A DNA stretch of 64,000 bases from Oleispirillum naphthae (GTDB lineage: Bacteria > Pseudomonadota > Alphaproteobacteria > Rhodospirillales > Rhodospirillaceae). Positions 33,027-45,932 of this stretch are shown in pieces. The notes beneath the pieces were generated by a model that saw only the letters and a list, made by a program, of their open reading frames with translations, ran no database searches and was not told the DNA's origin. The position numbers and the translations under genes were made by a program. The stretch is from positions 62,001 to 126,000 of the forward strand of contig JAQAZG010000009.1 in assembly GCA_027864655.1 (NCBI GenBank), read 5' to 3'. The first letter of the stretch is position 1. The number at the start of each line of letters is the position of its first letter.

Positions 33027-33827
33027 CTAGTTCTTCCCGGTCTCGGCGGCACGCGCCTGGCGCCGTGTGCGGTACTGCTCGATGAACGCCCCCGCGAGGA
33101 TGCCGCTCGGCAGCGCCACGGTGCCGATCCCGACCACGGCGAAAAGACCCGCCGCCACCTTGCCGACGGCGGTTTCCGGATACACGTCGCCGTACCCCAC
33201 GGTGGTCAGGGTCGCCACGCCCCACCACATGGCGCGCACGATGCTGCCGAACTTCTCCGGCTGCGCCTCTCCCTCGCAGGCATAGAGCACGACGGAGGAG
33301 AGGTACCAGAGCGCCGTGGAAAGCGACAGTGCCACCAGCAGTTCCCGGTAGCAGGACCGCAGGGCATCCAGCACCAGCCGGAATGCCGGAAAATACCGGG
33401 CGATCTTCAACAGCCGGATGACGCGGAAAGACCGCAGAAAGCTCGGCGGCGACGGCACGGCAAGAAAACACAGAAGCTCCGGCGCGAAGGCGATGAAATC
33501 GACGGCGAGCATGAAGCGATTGGCCTTGACGTACGCCCACAGGCCGCCCCGCCCGCCGAACCGCGCCTCGGCTCCGGCGGACCAGAGCCTCAAGACGAAT
33601 TCGGCCGCGAAAACCCACAAGAACACGTTGTTCAACAAGACGAAAATGCCGCCTTGCCCGGTGCGGAAGGCGACCTCGGTTTCCAGCGTATAGAGGACAA
33701 TGCTCGACAGGATGACCAGCACCAGAACCCGGTTGGCGGCCGACAGCCCCTTCTGCCGCCTGGATTCGGTTTCTAGCTGGTCGTACACCACACGCCGCAT
33801 CGAGCGGCGGCTCCCCCGCGCAACCAT
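33027..33827 (-). CDS. Voltage-gated-type potassium channel / ion transporter
   Basis: 266 residues and six membrane segments. S4 carries the repeated basic pattern SFLRSFRVIRLLKIARYFP near 130, and the pore has the potassium selectivity filter TTVGYGDVYPET near 200. After S6 there is only a short charged tail (no RCK or cyclic-nucleotide domain). Inner-membrane K+ channel of the bacterial Kv group. It appears to be a single-gene unit, unrelated to the acid-sugar genes, lying next to a tRNA gene. Confidence 0.87.
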   Translation of the reverse strand: MVARGSRRSMRRVVYDQLETESRRQKGLSAANRVLVLVILSSIVLYTLETEVAFRTGQGGIFVLLNNVFLWVFAAEFVLRLWSAGAEARFGGRGGLWAYVKANRFMLAVDFIAFAPELLCFLAVPSPPSFLRSFRVIRLLKIARYFPAFRLVLDALRSCYRELLVALSLSTALWYLSSVVLYACEGEAQPEKFGSIVRAMWWGVATLTTVGYGDVYPETAVGKVAAGLFAVVGIGTVALPSGILAGAFIEQYRTRRQARAAETGKN

Positions 33828-33983
33828 GGCGAACCCTCCCCCATCCCCTTTGCCGGAACGGTGGAATTTTCAACGGAAAGAAGAGGAAAGGCAACAGATC
33901 CCGCCACCCAGAGGGAAAGCCCCCTCCACGGCACTCCGCAGCTCCGCCTGAGACCTGACGATGAACCGGCAAACGAGGGGGAA

Positions 33984-34060
33984 TGGTGGGCCCGGCAGGA
34001 CTCGAACCTGCAACCAGACCGTTATGAGCGGCCGGCTCTAACCAATTGAGCTACAGGCCC
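33984..34060 (-). tRNA. tRNA with CAT anticodon, probably tRNA-Ile2 (lysidine-modified)
   Basis: 77 bases with a full cloverleaf: acceptor GGGCCTG / CGGGCCC, D-arm GCTC/GAGC, anticodon stem GGCCG/CGGTC with loop CTCATAA, T-arm GCAGG TTCGAGT CCTGC, and encoded CCA. The anticodon CAT fits elongator Met or Ile2. The GGGCCTG acceptor and the site just downstream of rpoD resemble the alphaproteobacterial Ile2 gene as I recall it, so I favour Ile2. Its 3' end faces the accessory region. Confidence 0.85.
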
Positions 34061-34107
34061 GGGAGTTCCGGGAGGGAAGGAGGGGGCGGGACCGCCCCCT
34101 TTCCGGA

Positions 34108-36171
<2,064 letters not shown>

Positions 36172-36402
36172 GAAATATCCGCTCCCTCGAGGCCCTTTCC
36201 GGGCCGCACGCCCCGCCCGCGACGGCGCGCAGTGTGCGAAAAATCACCGGCCGGGCTCCGCGCCCCCCGACGCGTCTACACTTCTGCCCGAACCGGACCG
36301 GCACCGGAGTTCGACTTGGTTGCGCCACGCGCCAAAGTCAAGCCAGGAGCACGCCGCAGCACGCCCCGCGCGAACGCCGAAGTCCCTCCCGATGAAACGG
36401 CT

Positions 36403-36431
36403 GATTTACGGAGCGCGGAAGCGGTTGTCAA
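36403..36431 (-). promoter_or_regulatory. Near-consensus sigma-70 promoter for rpoD
   Basis: On the minus strand TTGACA (36426-36431) is followed after exactly 17 bases by TAAATC (36403-36408). The -35 box is the centre of a perfect inverted repeat AAGCGGTTG-T-CAACCGCTT (36419-36437), which could also be a regulator site. The leader to the rpoD start codon would be about 225 bases. Confidence 0.65.
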
Positions 36432-36452
36432 CCGCTTTCACCGGGAAAATCG

Positions 36453-38255
36453 TCAGGATTCGCCATCCAGGCCGCGCAGGCGCTCCCGCTCTTGCCGCAG
36501 GGCGCGCAGGCGCTGCCACAGCGCATCGCTGGGATCGCCCTCCATCGCCGCCTGCACCGCCGCGATTTCCTCGGCCAGCGCCGCGTCCTTGAGCGTCGCC
36601 ACCAGGTCGGCGATGCGGCCGTCCGCCTCGAACGGCGAAAGCGCCGCCCAGCGCATGCGCTCCGCCCAGTCGCGCACCGGGGCCAGCGCCTCCGGGGCCA
36701 CCCGCGCCGCGACGAGGCTCGAAAGCGCCGCGTCGTCCACCTCCTCGCGCACGTCGGCGAGCACGCCGAGCAGCGCGTCGAGGAAGGCGCCTGCCCGCGC
36801 GTCCGCGACGCGGATGCGGCTCACCGTCTCCAGATGGCGCAACGCATAGAGCGGCCGCGCGTAAAGCCCGGCGGCGAGCTGGCATTCGTTGGCGCGCGCC
36901 GCCGTGGGCTGCGCCGGCGGCGGCCCGGAGAGCACCGGGGGGCGCGGCTCGAAGCGGCGGTTCGCATTGCGCGGCGCGGGCGCGGGGCGCGCCGCGCGGA
37001 AGAGGTCGAACATCCGGCCGCGCAGTTCCTGCTGGTACTGCGCGCGCACCGAGTCGTCGCCGATGCGGCCGGCAAGCTCCTTGATGTCGCGCTCGAGCGC
37101 GGCGCGGCGCTCCGGCGTGGCGAGGTCGCGGCCCTCCACCGTCATCTCCCACAGCACGTCGGCGAGCGGCCGCGCCGCCGTCAGCACCGCCTCCATCGCG
37201 GAACGGCCCGCGGACTTGATCAGTTCGTCCGGGTCCTTGCCGCCGACCATCAGGGCGAAGCGCAGCGAGCGCCCGGGCTTGAGTTCCGGCAGGGCGCGCT
37301 CCGCCGCGCGGCGCGCCGCGCGTTGCCCCGCCGCGTCGCCGTCGAAGCAGAGGATCGGCTCGTCGCAGAGGCGCCACAACTCCGCCAGGTGGCCCTCGGT
37401 CAGCGCGGTGCCCAAGGGCGCCACCGCCTCCGCCAGGCCCGCCTGGGACAGCGCGATGACGTCCATGTAGCCCTCCGCCACGATCACCCGCCCGGCCTCG
37501 AACGCCGCGGCGCGCGCCTGCGCCAGGCCGTAGAGCACCCGCCCCTTGTGGAACACCGCGCTGTCGGGGGAGTTGAGGTATTTCGGCTGGCCGTCGCCGA
37601 GGATGCGCCCGCCGAAGGCGATCACCCGGCCGCGCCGGTCGGCGATGGCGAAGGTGAGGCGGTCGCGCAGGATGTCGTAGGAGGACCGCCCGTCGTCGGG
37701 AATGCCGATCAGCCCGGCCTCGGCCAGCGTCGCCTCCTCCCAGCCGTCGCGCAGGAGCGCCGCCTTGAGCGCGTTGCCCGCGGGCGCATAGCCGAGGCGG
37801 AAGCGCGCCACGGTCTCCTCCGACAGTTCGCGCCGCGCCGCATAGGCGGCGGCGGCCCGGCCCTCCGGCATGCGCAGCTTCTGCTCGTAGAACTTGCAGG
37901 CCGCCTCCAGCGCCTCCAGCACCGTGGCGTCGCGGCGCGAGCGCGCCGCCTCCTCCGGCGTCGCCTGGGGCACGTCCATCCCCGCCTGCGCGGCGAGGCG
38001 CTCCACCGCCTCCATGAAGGAAAGGCCGTTCGCCCGCATCTCGAAGGAGAGCACGTCGCCGTGCGCGCCGCAGCCGAAGCAGTGGTAGAAGCCCTTGTCG
38101 GCGCTCACCGTGAACGACGGCGTCTTTTCGCTGTGGAAGGGGCAGAGGCCGGAATACTCGTGGCCCTTGCGGACGAGCTTCACCTTGCGCGCCACCACGT
38201 CGGCGATCGGCACGCGCGCGCGCAGCTCGTCCAGAAATCCCCGTGGCAGCGACAT
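36453..38255 (-). CDS. dnaG: DNA primase
   Basis: 600 residues. The N-terminal zinc ribbon has C38, H41, C59 and C62 (CPFHSEKTPSF... CFGCGAHGD). The catalytic core has the TOPRIM motifs VIVAEGYMDVIAL near 265 and ILCFDGDAAGQRAA near 308. The C-terminal DnaB-interacting part is variable and Ala/Arg-rich. It makes RNA primers for replication. Its place between yqeY and rpoD is the classic macromolecular-synthesis arrangement of alphaproteobacteria. Confidence 0.96.
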   Translation of the reverse strand: MSLPRGFLDELRARVPIADVVARKVKLVRKGHEYSGLCPFHSEKTPSFTVSADKGFYHCFGCGAHGDVLSFEMRANGLSFMEAVERLAAQAGMDVPQATPEEAARSRRDATVLEALEAACKFYEQKLRMPEGRAAAAYAARRELSEETVARFRLGYAPAGNALKAALLRDGWEEATLAEAGLIGIPDDGRSSYDILRDRLTFAIADRRGRVIAFGGRILGDGQPKYLNSPDSAVFHKGRVLYGLAQARAAAFEAGRVIVAEGYMDVIALSQAGLAEAVAPLGTALTEGHLAELWRLCDEPILCFDGDAAGQRAARRAAERALPELKPGRSLRFALMVGGKDPDELIKSAGRSAMEAVLTAARPLADVLWEMTVEGRDLATPERRAALERDIKELAGRIGDDSVRAQYQQELRGRMFDLFRAARPAPAPRNANRRFEPRPPVLSGPPPAQPTAARANECQLAAGLYARPLYALRHLETVSRIRVADARAGAFLDALLGVLADVREEVDDAALSSLVAARVAPEALAPVRDWAERMRWAALSPFEADGRIADLVATLKDAALAEEIAAVQAAMEGDPSDALWQRLRALRQERERLRGLDGES

Positions 38256-38292
38256 TCCGAATCACCCGTGGCGCGGCCGTGCCGCTTTGCGC

Positions 38293-38754
38293 TCAGGCCG
38301 AGAGCAGGGTCTTGGCGCAGGCCGAGGCCTTGGCGAAGTCCATGCTGCCCGGATAGCGCTCGCGCAGCACCGCCATCACCTTGCCGATATCCTTGAGCGC
38401 GGAGGCCCCGGTCTCGGCGATGGTGGCGTCCACCGCGGCGCGGATTTCATCCTCGCACATCTGCCGCGGCAGGAATCCCTCGATGATCTCGATCTCCGCG
38501 GCTTCCTTTCCGGCCAGCTCCGGCCGGTGGCCCTGCTCGTACATCTTGATGCTCTCGCGCCGCTGCTTCACCATCGATTGCAGCAGGGCGACGATTTCCT
38601 CGTCGGAAAGCCCTTCTTCGCGGCCCTTGCCGCGCTCCGCGATGTCGCGGTCCTTCAACGCCGCGAGACTCAGGCGCAGCACCGAGGTCGCCAGTTCGTC
38701 GCGGCCGCGCACCGCCTGCTTCAGGGCTTCGTTCAATGCGATTCGAAGAGACAC
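38293..38754 (-). CDS. GatB/YqeY domain protein
   Basis: 153 residues from GTG 38754 (VSLRIALNEALKQAVRGRDE), chosen for GAGGGA eight bases upstream and for the usual family length of about 150. All-helical YqeY fold, with the conserved RLSLAALKDRDI near 28 and MVKQRRESIKMYEQGHRPEL near 62. Related to the tail domain of GatB; its function in tRNA amidation is unproven. It precedes dnaG by 37 bases and diverges from carA. Confidence 0.9.
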   Translation of the reverse strand: MSLRIALNEALKQAVRGRDELATSVLRLSLAALKDRDIAERGKGREEGLSDEEIVALLQSMVKQRRESIKMYEQGHRPELAGKEAAEIEIIEGFLPRQMCEDEIRAAVDATIAETGASALKDIGKVMAVLRERYPGSMDFAKASACAKTLLSA

Positions 38755-38946
38755 GATCGTTCCCTCGCCCTCAATGCCCACCCAGAAAAACGAAGGATTT
38801 CCCCCCGGAACCCCGGCTTCCCCGCCCCTGCGGCCAAGCGCCGTGACGGGAGTCCGGAGCCTAGCCCATTCCGGCGGCCATTTCAAATCCTTACTCCTTG
38901 AATAACGCATTGAAATATCTTACTTTTCATAAAATCCAGGGAATCC

Positions 38947-38975
38947 TTGACGACGCCCCGCGCTTGGCTTAGGTA
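38947..38975 (+). promoter_or_regulatory. Probable carA promoter
   Basis: TTGACG (38947-38952), a 17-base spacer, then TAGGTA (38970-38975), about 50 bases before the carA start. The -35 box is good and the -10 box is moderate. It lies in the yqeY-carA divergent spacer, whose stretch 38880-38945 is comparatively AT-rich. Confidence 0.5.
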
Positions 38976-39025
38976 ACGGCGGTTTGACATGTACCCACGC
39001 GATGACTGGAAGGATGGATGAGTCG

Positions 39026-40231
39026 ATGAGCAGAACAGCGCCCACCGATGCGGTTTCGTTCGCCCCGGAATTCGGCGCGTTTCCGCGCCCCGCCGGAGCA
39101 ACCGGGGTGGTGGTTCTGAACGACGGCACCCTGTTTTGGGGAAAGGGACTCGGCGCACCCGGTGCGGCTGTCGGCGAGGTGGTGTTCAACACCGCGATGA
39201 CCGGCTATCAGGAGGTCCTCACCGACCCGTCCTACGCCGGACAGATCATCACCTTCACCTTTCCGCACATCGGCAACGTCGGCGCCAACGCCGAGGACAT
39301 CGAATCTCCCACCCCCTTCGCGCGCGGCCTGATTCTCCATACCGACATCACGCCGCCCTCCAACTGGCGCGCCACGCAGCCCTTGAACGCCTGGCTGGCC
39401 TCGCACGGGCTGGTCGGCATCGCGGGGATCGACACCCGTGCGCTGACCCGGCGCATCCGCACCGCGGGCGCGCCGGTGGGCGTCATCGCGCATGCCCCGG
39501 ACGGCGCGTTCGACCTCGATGCGCTTTATCGGCAGGCCATGGCGTGGCCGGGCCTCGCCGGCATGGACCTGGCGAAGGACGTCTCCTGCCGCCAGACCTA
39601 CGCCTGGGACGAGAGCCTGTGGACCCTGGGCGAAGGCTACGGCCGCCAGACCGCCCCCACCACCCACGTCGTCGCCGTGGACTACGGCGCGAAGCGCAAC
39701 ATCCTGCGCTGCCTCGCCGCGGCGGGGTGCAGGGTCACCGTGGTGCCCGCCACCGCCACCGCCGAGGACATCCTGCGGCATGCCCCGGACGGGGTGTTCC
39801 TCTCCAACGGCCCGGGCGACCCGGCGGCGACCGGCGAATACGCGGTGCCGGTGATCAGGAACCTGATCGCGAAGGAGGTGCCGATCTTCGGCATCTGCCT
39901 GGGGCACCAGCTGCTCGCCCTGGCGTTGGGGATGACCACCCACAAGATGGACACCGGCCACCGCGGCGCCAACCACCCGGTGAAGGACCTCGCCACCGGC
40001 AAGGTGGAAATCACCAGCCAGAACCACGGCTTCGTGGTGGACGAGGCGAGCCTCACGCCCAACGTGAAGATCACCCACCGCTCGCTGTTCGACGGCTCGG
40101 TGGAAGGCATCGCCTGCACCGACAAGGCCGCCTTCGCGGTGCAGTACCACCCGGAGGCCTCGCCGGGCCCGACCGACAGCCACTACCTGTTCGCGCGTTT
40201 CATGGAGATGATCGCCGCGCACCGGCGCTGA
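39026..40231 (+). CDS. carA: Carbamoyl-phosphate synthase small (glutaminase) subunit
   Basis: 401 residues from ATG 39026; ATGs at 39014 and 38984 are possible, but 39014 directly abuts its AAGG. N-terminal CPSase domain with VVLNDGTLFWGKGLGAPGA and GYQEVLTDPSYAGQI. Class I glutaminase with the nucleophile Cys in FGICLGHQLLALALG near 290 and the His/Glu pair in VQYHPEASPGP near 374. It supplies ammonia to CarB for arginine and pyrimidine synthesis. Operon carA-carB-greA. Confidence 0.95.
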   Translation: MSRTAPTDAVSFAPEFGAFPRPAGATGVVVLNDGTLFWGKGLGAPGAAVGEVVFNTAMTGYQEVLTDPSYAGQIITFTFPHIGNVGANAEDIESPTPFARGLILHTDITPPSNWRATQPLNAWLASHGLVGIAGIDTRALTRRIRTAGAPVGVIAHAPDGAFDLDALYRQAMAWPGLAGMDLAKDVSCRQTYAWDESLWTLGEGYGRQTAPTTHVVAVDYGAKRNILRCLAAAGCRVTVVPATATAEDILRHAPDGVFLSNGPGDPAATGEYAVPVIRNLIAKEVPIFGICLGHQLLALALGMTTHKMDTGHRGANHPVKDLATGKVEITSQNHGFVVDEASLTPNVKITHRSLFDGSVEGIACTDKAAFAVQYHPEASPGPTDSHYLFARFMEMIAAHRR

Positions 40232-40273
40232 GCCGGCCCGACCGCCCGACCGCGTTCTCATTCGGAAGTGATC

Positions 40274-43543
<3,270 letters not shown>

Positions 43544-43599
43544 TCGAGGCGGTCGAACCGCCGCGGCAATCTCTCCCGACTGAACTGAGGGTATGGGAC

Positions 43600-44073
43600 A
43601 TGGAGAAAATTCCCATGACTCCCGATGGGTTCGCCCGTCTGGAGGAGGAACTGAAATACTTGAAGGGCACCGCCCGGCCGGACGTGGTGAAGGCCATCGG
43701 CGAGGCGCGCGAACACGGCGATCTCTCGGAGAACGCCGAATACCATGCCGCGCGCGAACGCCAGAGCTTCATCGAGGGCCGCATCAAGGAACTCGAGGAC
43801 CTGGTGAGCCGCGCCCAGATCATCGACATCTCGCTGATCTCCGGCGACCAGGTGCGGTTCGGCGCCCGCGTGCTGCTCTCCGACGAGGACACCGACGAAG
43901 AGAAGGAATACCAGATCGTCGGCGCGCACGAGGCCGACATCCGGGGCGGGCGCATTTCCATCGTCTCGCCGCTGGGCAAGGCCCTGATCGGCAAGAAGGC
44001 CGGGGATTCGGTGGACGTCTCCACCCCCGGCGGCCGCAAGTCCTTCGAAATCATCGAGGTCCGCTACGCCTAA
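43600..44073 (+). CDS. greA: Transcript cleavage factor GreA
   Basis: 157 residues, the standard length. An N-terminal coiled coil with the acidic tip GEAREHGDLSENAEYHAA (the D-x-x-E pair that organises the catalytic Mg) is followed by the FKBP-like C-domain (ISIVSPLGKALIGKKAGDSV). It rescues backtracked RNA polymerase. It follows carB by 56 bases, a common alphaproteobacterial order. Confidence 0.95.
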   Translation: MEKIPMTPDGFARLEEELKYLKGTARPDVVKAIGEAREHGDLSENAEYHAARERQSFIEGRIKELEDLVSRAQIIDISLISGDQVRFGARVLLSDEDTDEEKEYQIVGAHEADIRGGRISIVSPLGKALIGKKAGDSVDVSTPGGRKSFEIIEVRYA

Positions 44074-44089
44074 ATCCTGAGGGGAGCAG

Positions 44090-45679
44090 ATGAGAGACTT
44101 CTTCCGCGGCGGGCGCAGCCCCGCCTTCGCCCGCGAGGCGATGATCGCCACCTCCCATCCGCTCTCCACCGCCGCGGGCGTCGAAATCCTCGCCGCGGGC
44201 GGCAACGCCATGGACGCCGCGCTTGCCGCGGTCGCCGTGCAGTGCGTCGTCGATCCGCTGATGACCGGCATCGGCGGCGACTGCTTCGCCCTCTACGCCC
44301 CCGCGGGCGGCGAGGTGGCGGCGCTCAACGGCTCCGGCCGCGCGCCCGCCGCCGCCACCGTGGAGCGCCTCACCGGCCTCGGCCTCGAAGGCGCGATCCC
44401 GCAGACCAGCCCGCACGCCGTGACCATCCCCGGCGCGGTCTCCGCCTGGGCGGCGCTGCATGCGCGCTTCGCCTCCCTGCCGATGGACCGCCTGTTCGCC
44501 CGCGCCGTCGGCTATGCGGAAAGCGGCTTCCCGGTGACGCCGCGCGTCGCCTGGGACTGGCAACGCAACGCCGAACTCGTCGGCAAGGACGAAGGCGGGC
44601 GCGCCCTCTTCCTCCCCCGCGGCCACGCCCCCAAGACCGGCGAAACCCACGCCAATCCGAACCTCGGCCGCACCCTGCGCGCCATCGCCGCCAAGGGCGC
44701 GGAGGCATTCTATCGCGGCGCCGTCGCCGACTCCCTGGTGGCGCGCCTCAACGCCTTGGGCGGCCTGCACACCGCCGAGGACTTCGCCGACGGGATGACC
44801 GCCGCGGCCTTCGTCGCGCCGATCTCCGCGCCCTACCGCGGCTACGAGGTGGTGGAGTGCCCGCCCAACGGCCAGGGCGTCGCCGCGCTGATGATCCTGC
44901 GCATCCTCGAAGGCTTCGACCTGTCGGACAGGCTCTCCGAGGCGGAGCGCATTCACCTCCACGCCGAGGCGACCAAGCTCGCCTACTACCACCGCGACGC
45001 CCTGATCGGCGACCCGGCGACCCTCGGCGGCACGGTGGAAACCCTGCTCTCCGAACCCGCGATCGCCGCCCTGCGCCGCCGCATCGACCCGGAACGCGCC
45101 CTGCCGCCCGCCCTGTGGGACGAACCGGAGCACAAGGACACCGTCTACCTCTGCGCCGTGGACAAGGACGGCAACGCCGTCTCGTTCATCAACTCGATCT
45201 TCCACGGCTTCGGCTCCACCCGCGCCGACCCGGAAACCGGCGTCGTCCTGCACAGCCGCGGCGCTTCCTTCCGCCTCATCGAAGGCCACCCCAACGCCAT
45301 CGCCCCGCGCAAGCGCCCGATGCACACCATCATCCCCGGCATGCTGCGCAAGGACGGCGAAACCGTGATGCCCTTCGGCGTGATGGGCGGCCAGTACCAG
45401 GCGGCGGGCCACGCCGCCTTCCTCTCCGGCATGCTCGACCGCGGACTCGACGTCCAGGCGGCGATCGACGCGCCGCGCAGCTTCGCCTTCGGCGGCAAAC
45501 TGGAACTCGAACCCGCCTTCGACGCCACCACCGCCGCCAACCTCGCGGCGCTCGGCCACGACCCGGTCACCGTCGCCGTGCCCTTGGGCGGCGCGCAGGC
45601 GATCCGCATCGACCGCGAAAACGGCGTGCTGTGGGGCGGCTCCGACCCGCGCAAGGACGGCTGCGCGCTGGGGTTCTGA
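44090..45679 (+). CDS. ggt: Gamma-glutamyltransferase family protein
   Basis: 529 residues. The GGT fold is clear: STAAGVEILAAGGNAMDAAL near 25, DPLMTGIGGDCFALYAP near 55, and the autoprocessing nucleophile T351 in HKDTVYLCAVD followed by GNAVSFINSIFHGFGS. It ends GGSDPRKDGCALGF. There is no signal peptide, so unlike periplasmic GGT it would stay cytoplasmic, as in the DUF/YwrD-like branch. It should hydrolyse or transfer gamma-glutamyl groups. It follows greA by 16 bases, which may place it in the car-greA transcript. Confidence 0.9.
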   Translation: MRDFFRGGRSPAFAREAMIATSHPLSTAAGVEILAAGGNAMDAALAAVAVQCVVDPLMTGIGGDCFALYAPAGGEVAALNGSGRAPAAATVERLTGLGLEGAIPQTSPHAVTIPGAVSAWAALHARFASLPMDRLFARAVGYAESGFPVTPRVAWDWQRNAELVGKDEGGRALFLPRGHAPKTGETHANPNLGRTLRAIAAKGAEAFYRGAVADSLVARLNALGGLHTAEDFADGMTAAAFVAPISAPYRGYEVVECPPNGQGVAALMILRILEGFDLSDRLSEAERIHLHAEATKLAYYHRDALIGDPATLGGTVETLLSEPAIAALRRRIDPERALPPALWDEPEHKDTVYLCAVDKDGNAVSFINSIFHGFGSTRADPETGVVLHSRGASFRLIEGHPNAIAPRKRPMHTIIPGMLRKDGETVMPFGVMGGQYQAAGHAAFLSGMLDRGLDVQAAIDAPRSFAFGGKLELEPAFDATTAANLAALGHDPVTVAVPLGGAQAIRIDRENGVLWGGSDPRKDGCALGF

Positions 45680-45932
45680 GAAAAACCAGTCCAGGCGCGC
45701 TGCCCCTGGACCCCGCTGGGACCGCGTGCCCCAGCCCCCCTAAGTTTTTCGCCGCGCAGCGGCAATCAACCGTCACGCCGCGTGATGGTCTTCTGGCGCT
45801 CCGCGCAAAAACCAAGGTTATGGGAGGCCCGGAGGGACCGAGTCCCTCCGGAAAGTTTTGGTTTTACCGCCAGGATACGCCGCGACCGCCCGTATATCCC
45901 GGAGAGGAAGGGACAACCCGGCGGGGATTTTC
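45680..45932. repeat. GC-rich intergenic repeat-like spacer
   Basis: The spacer contains CTGCCCCTGGACCCCGCTGG (45708-45727), related to CCCTGGACCCGCTGGG in the spacer at 51424-51650, and GGTTATGGGAGG (45826-45837), which recurs exactly at 51615-51626. A hairpin GGAGGGAC/GTCCCTCC-type stem is at 45830-45860. No supported gene. The sequence separates the conserved car-greA side from the accessory pair downstream. Confidence 0.5.

Noticed and set aside
33984-34060. Reading this tRNA as elongator tRNA-Met
   Set aside because: Not fully excluded: the CAT anticodon fits both. The acceptor sequence and its position after rpoD favour Ile2; a tilS-determinant check or tRNA model scoring would decide.
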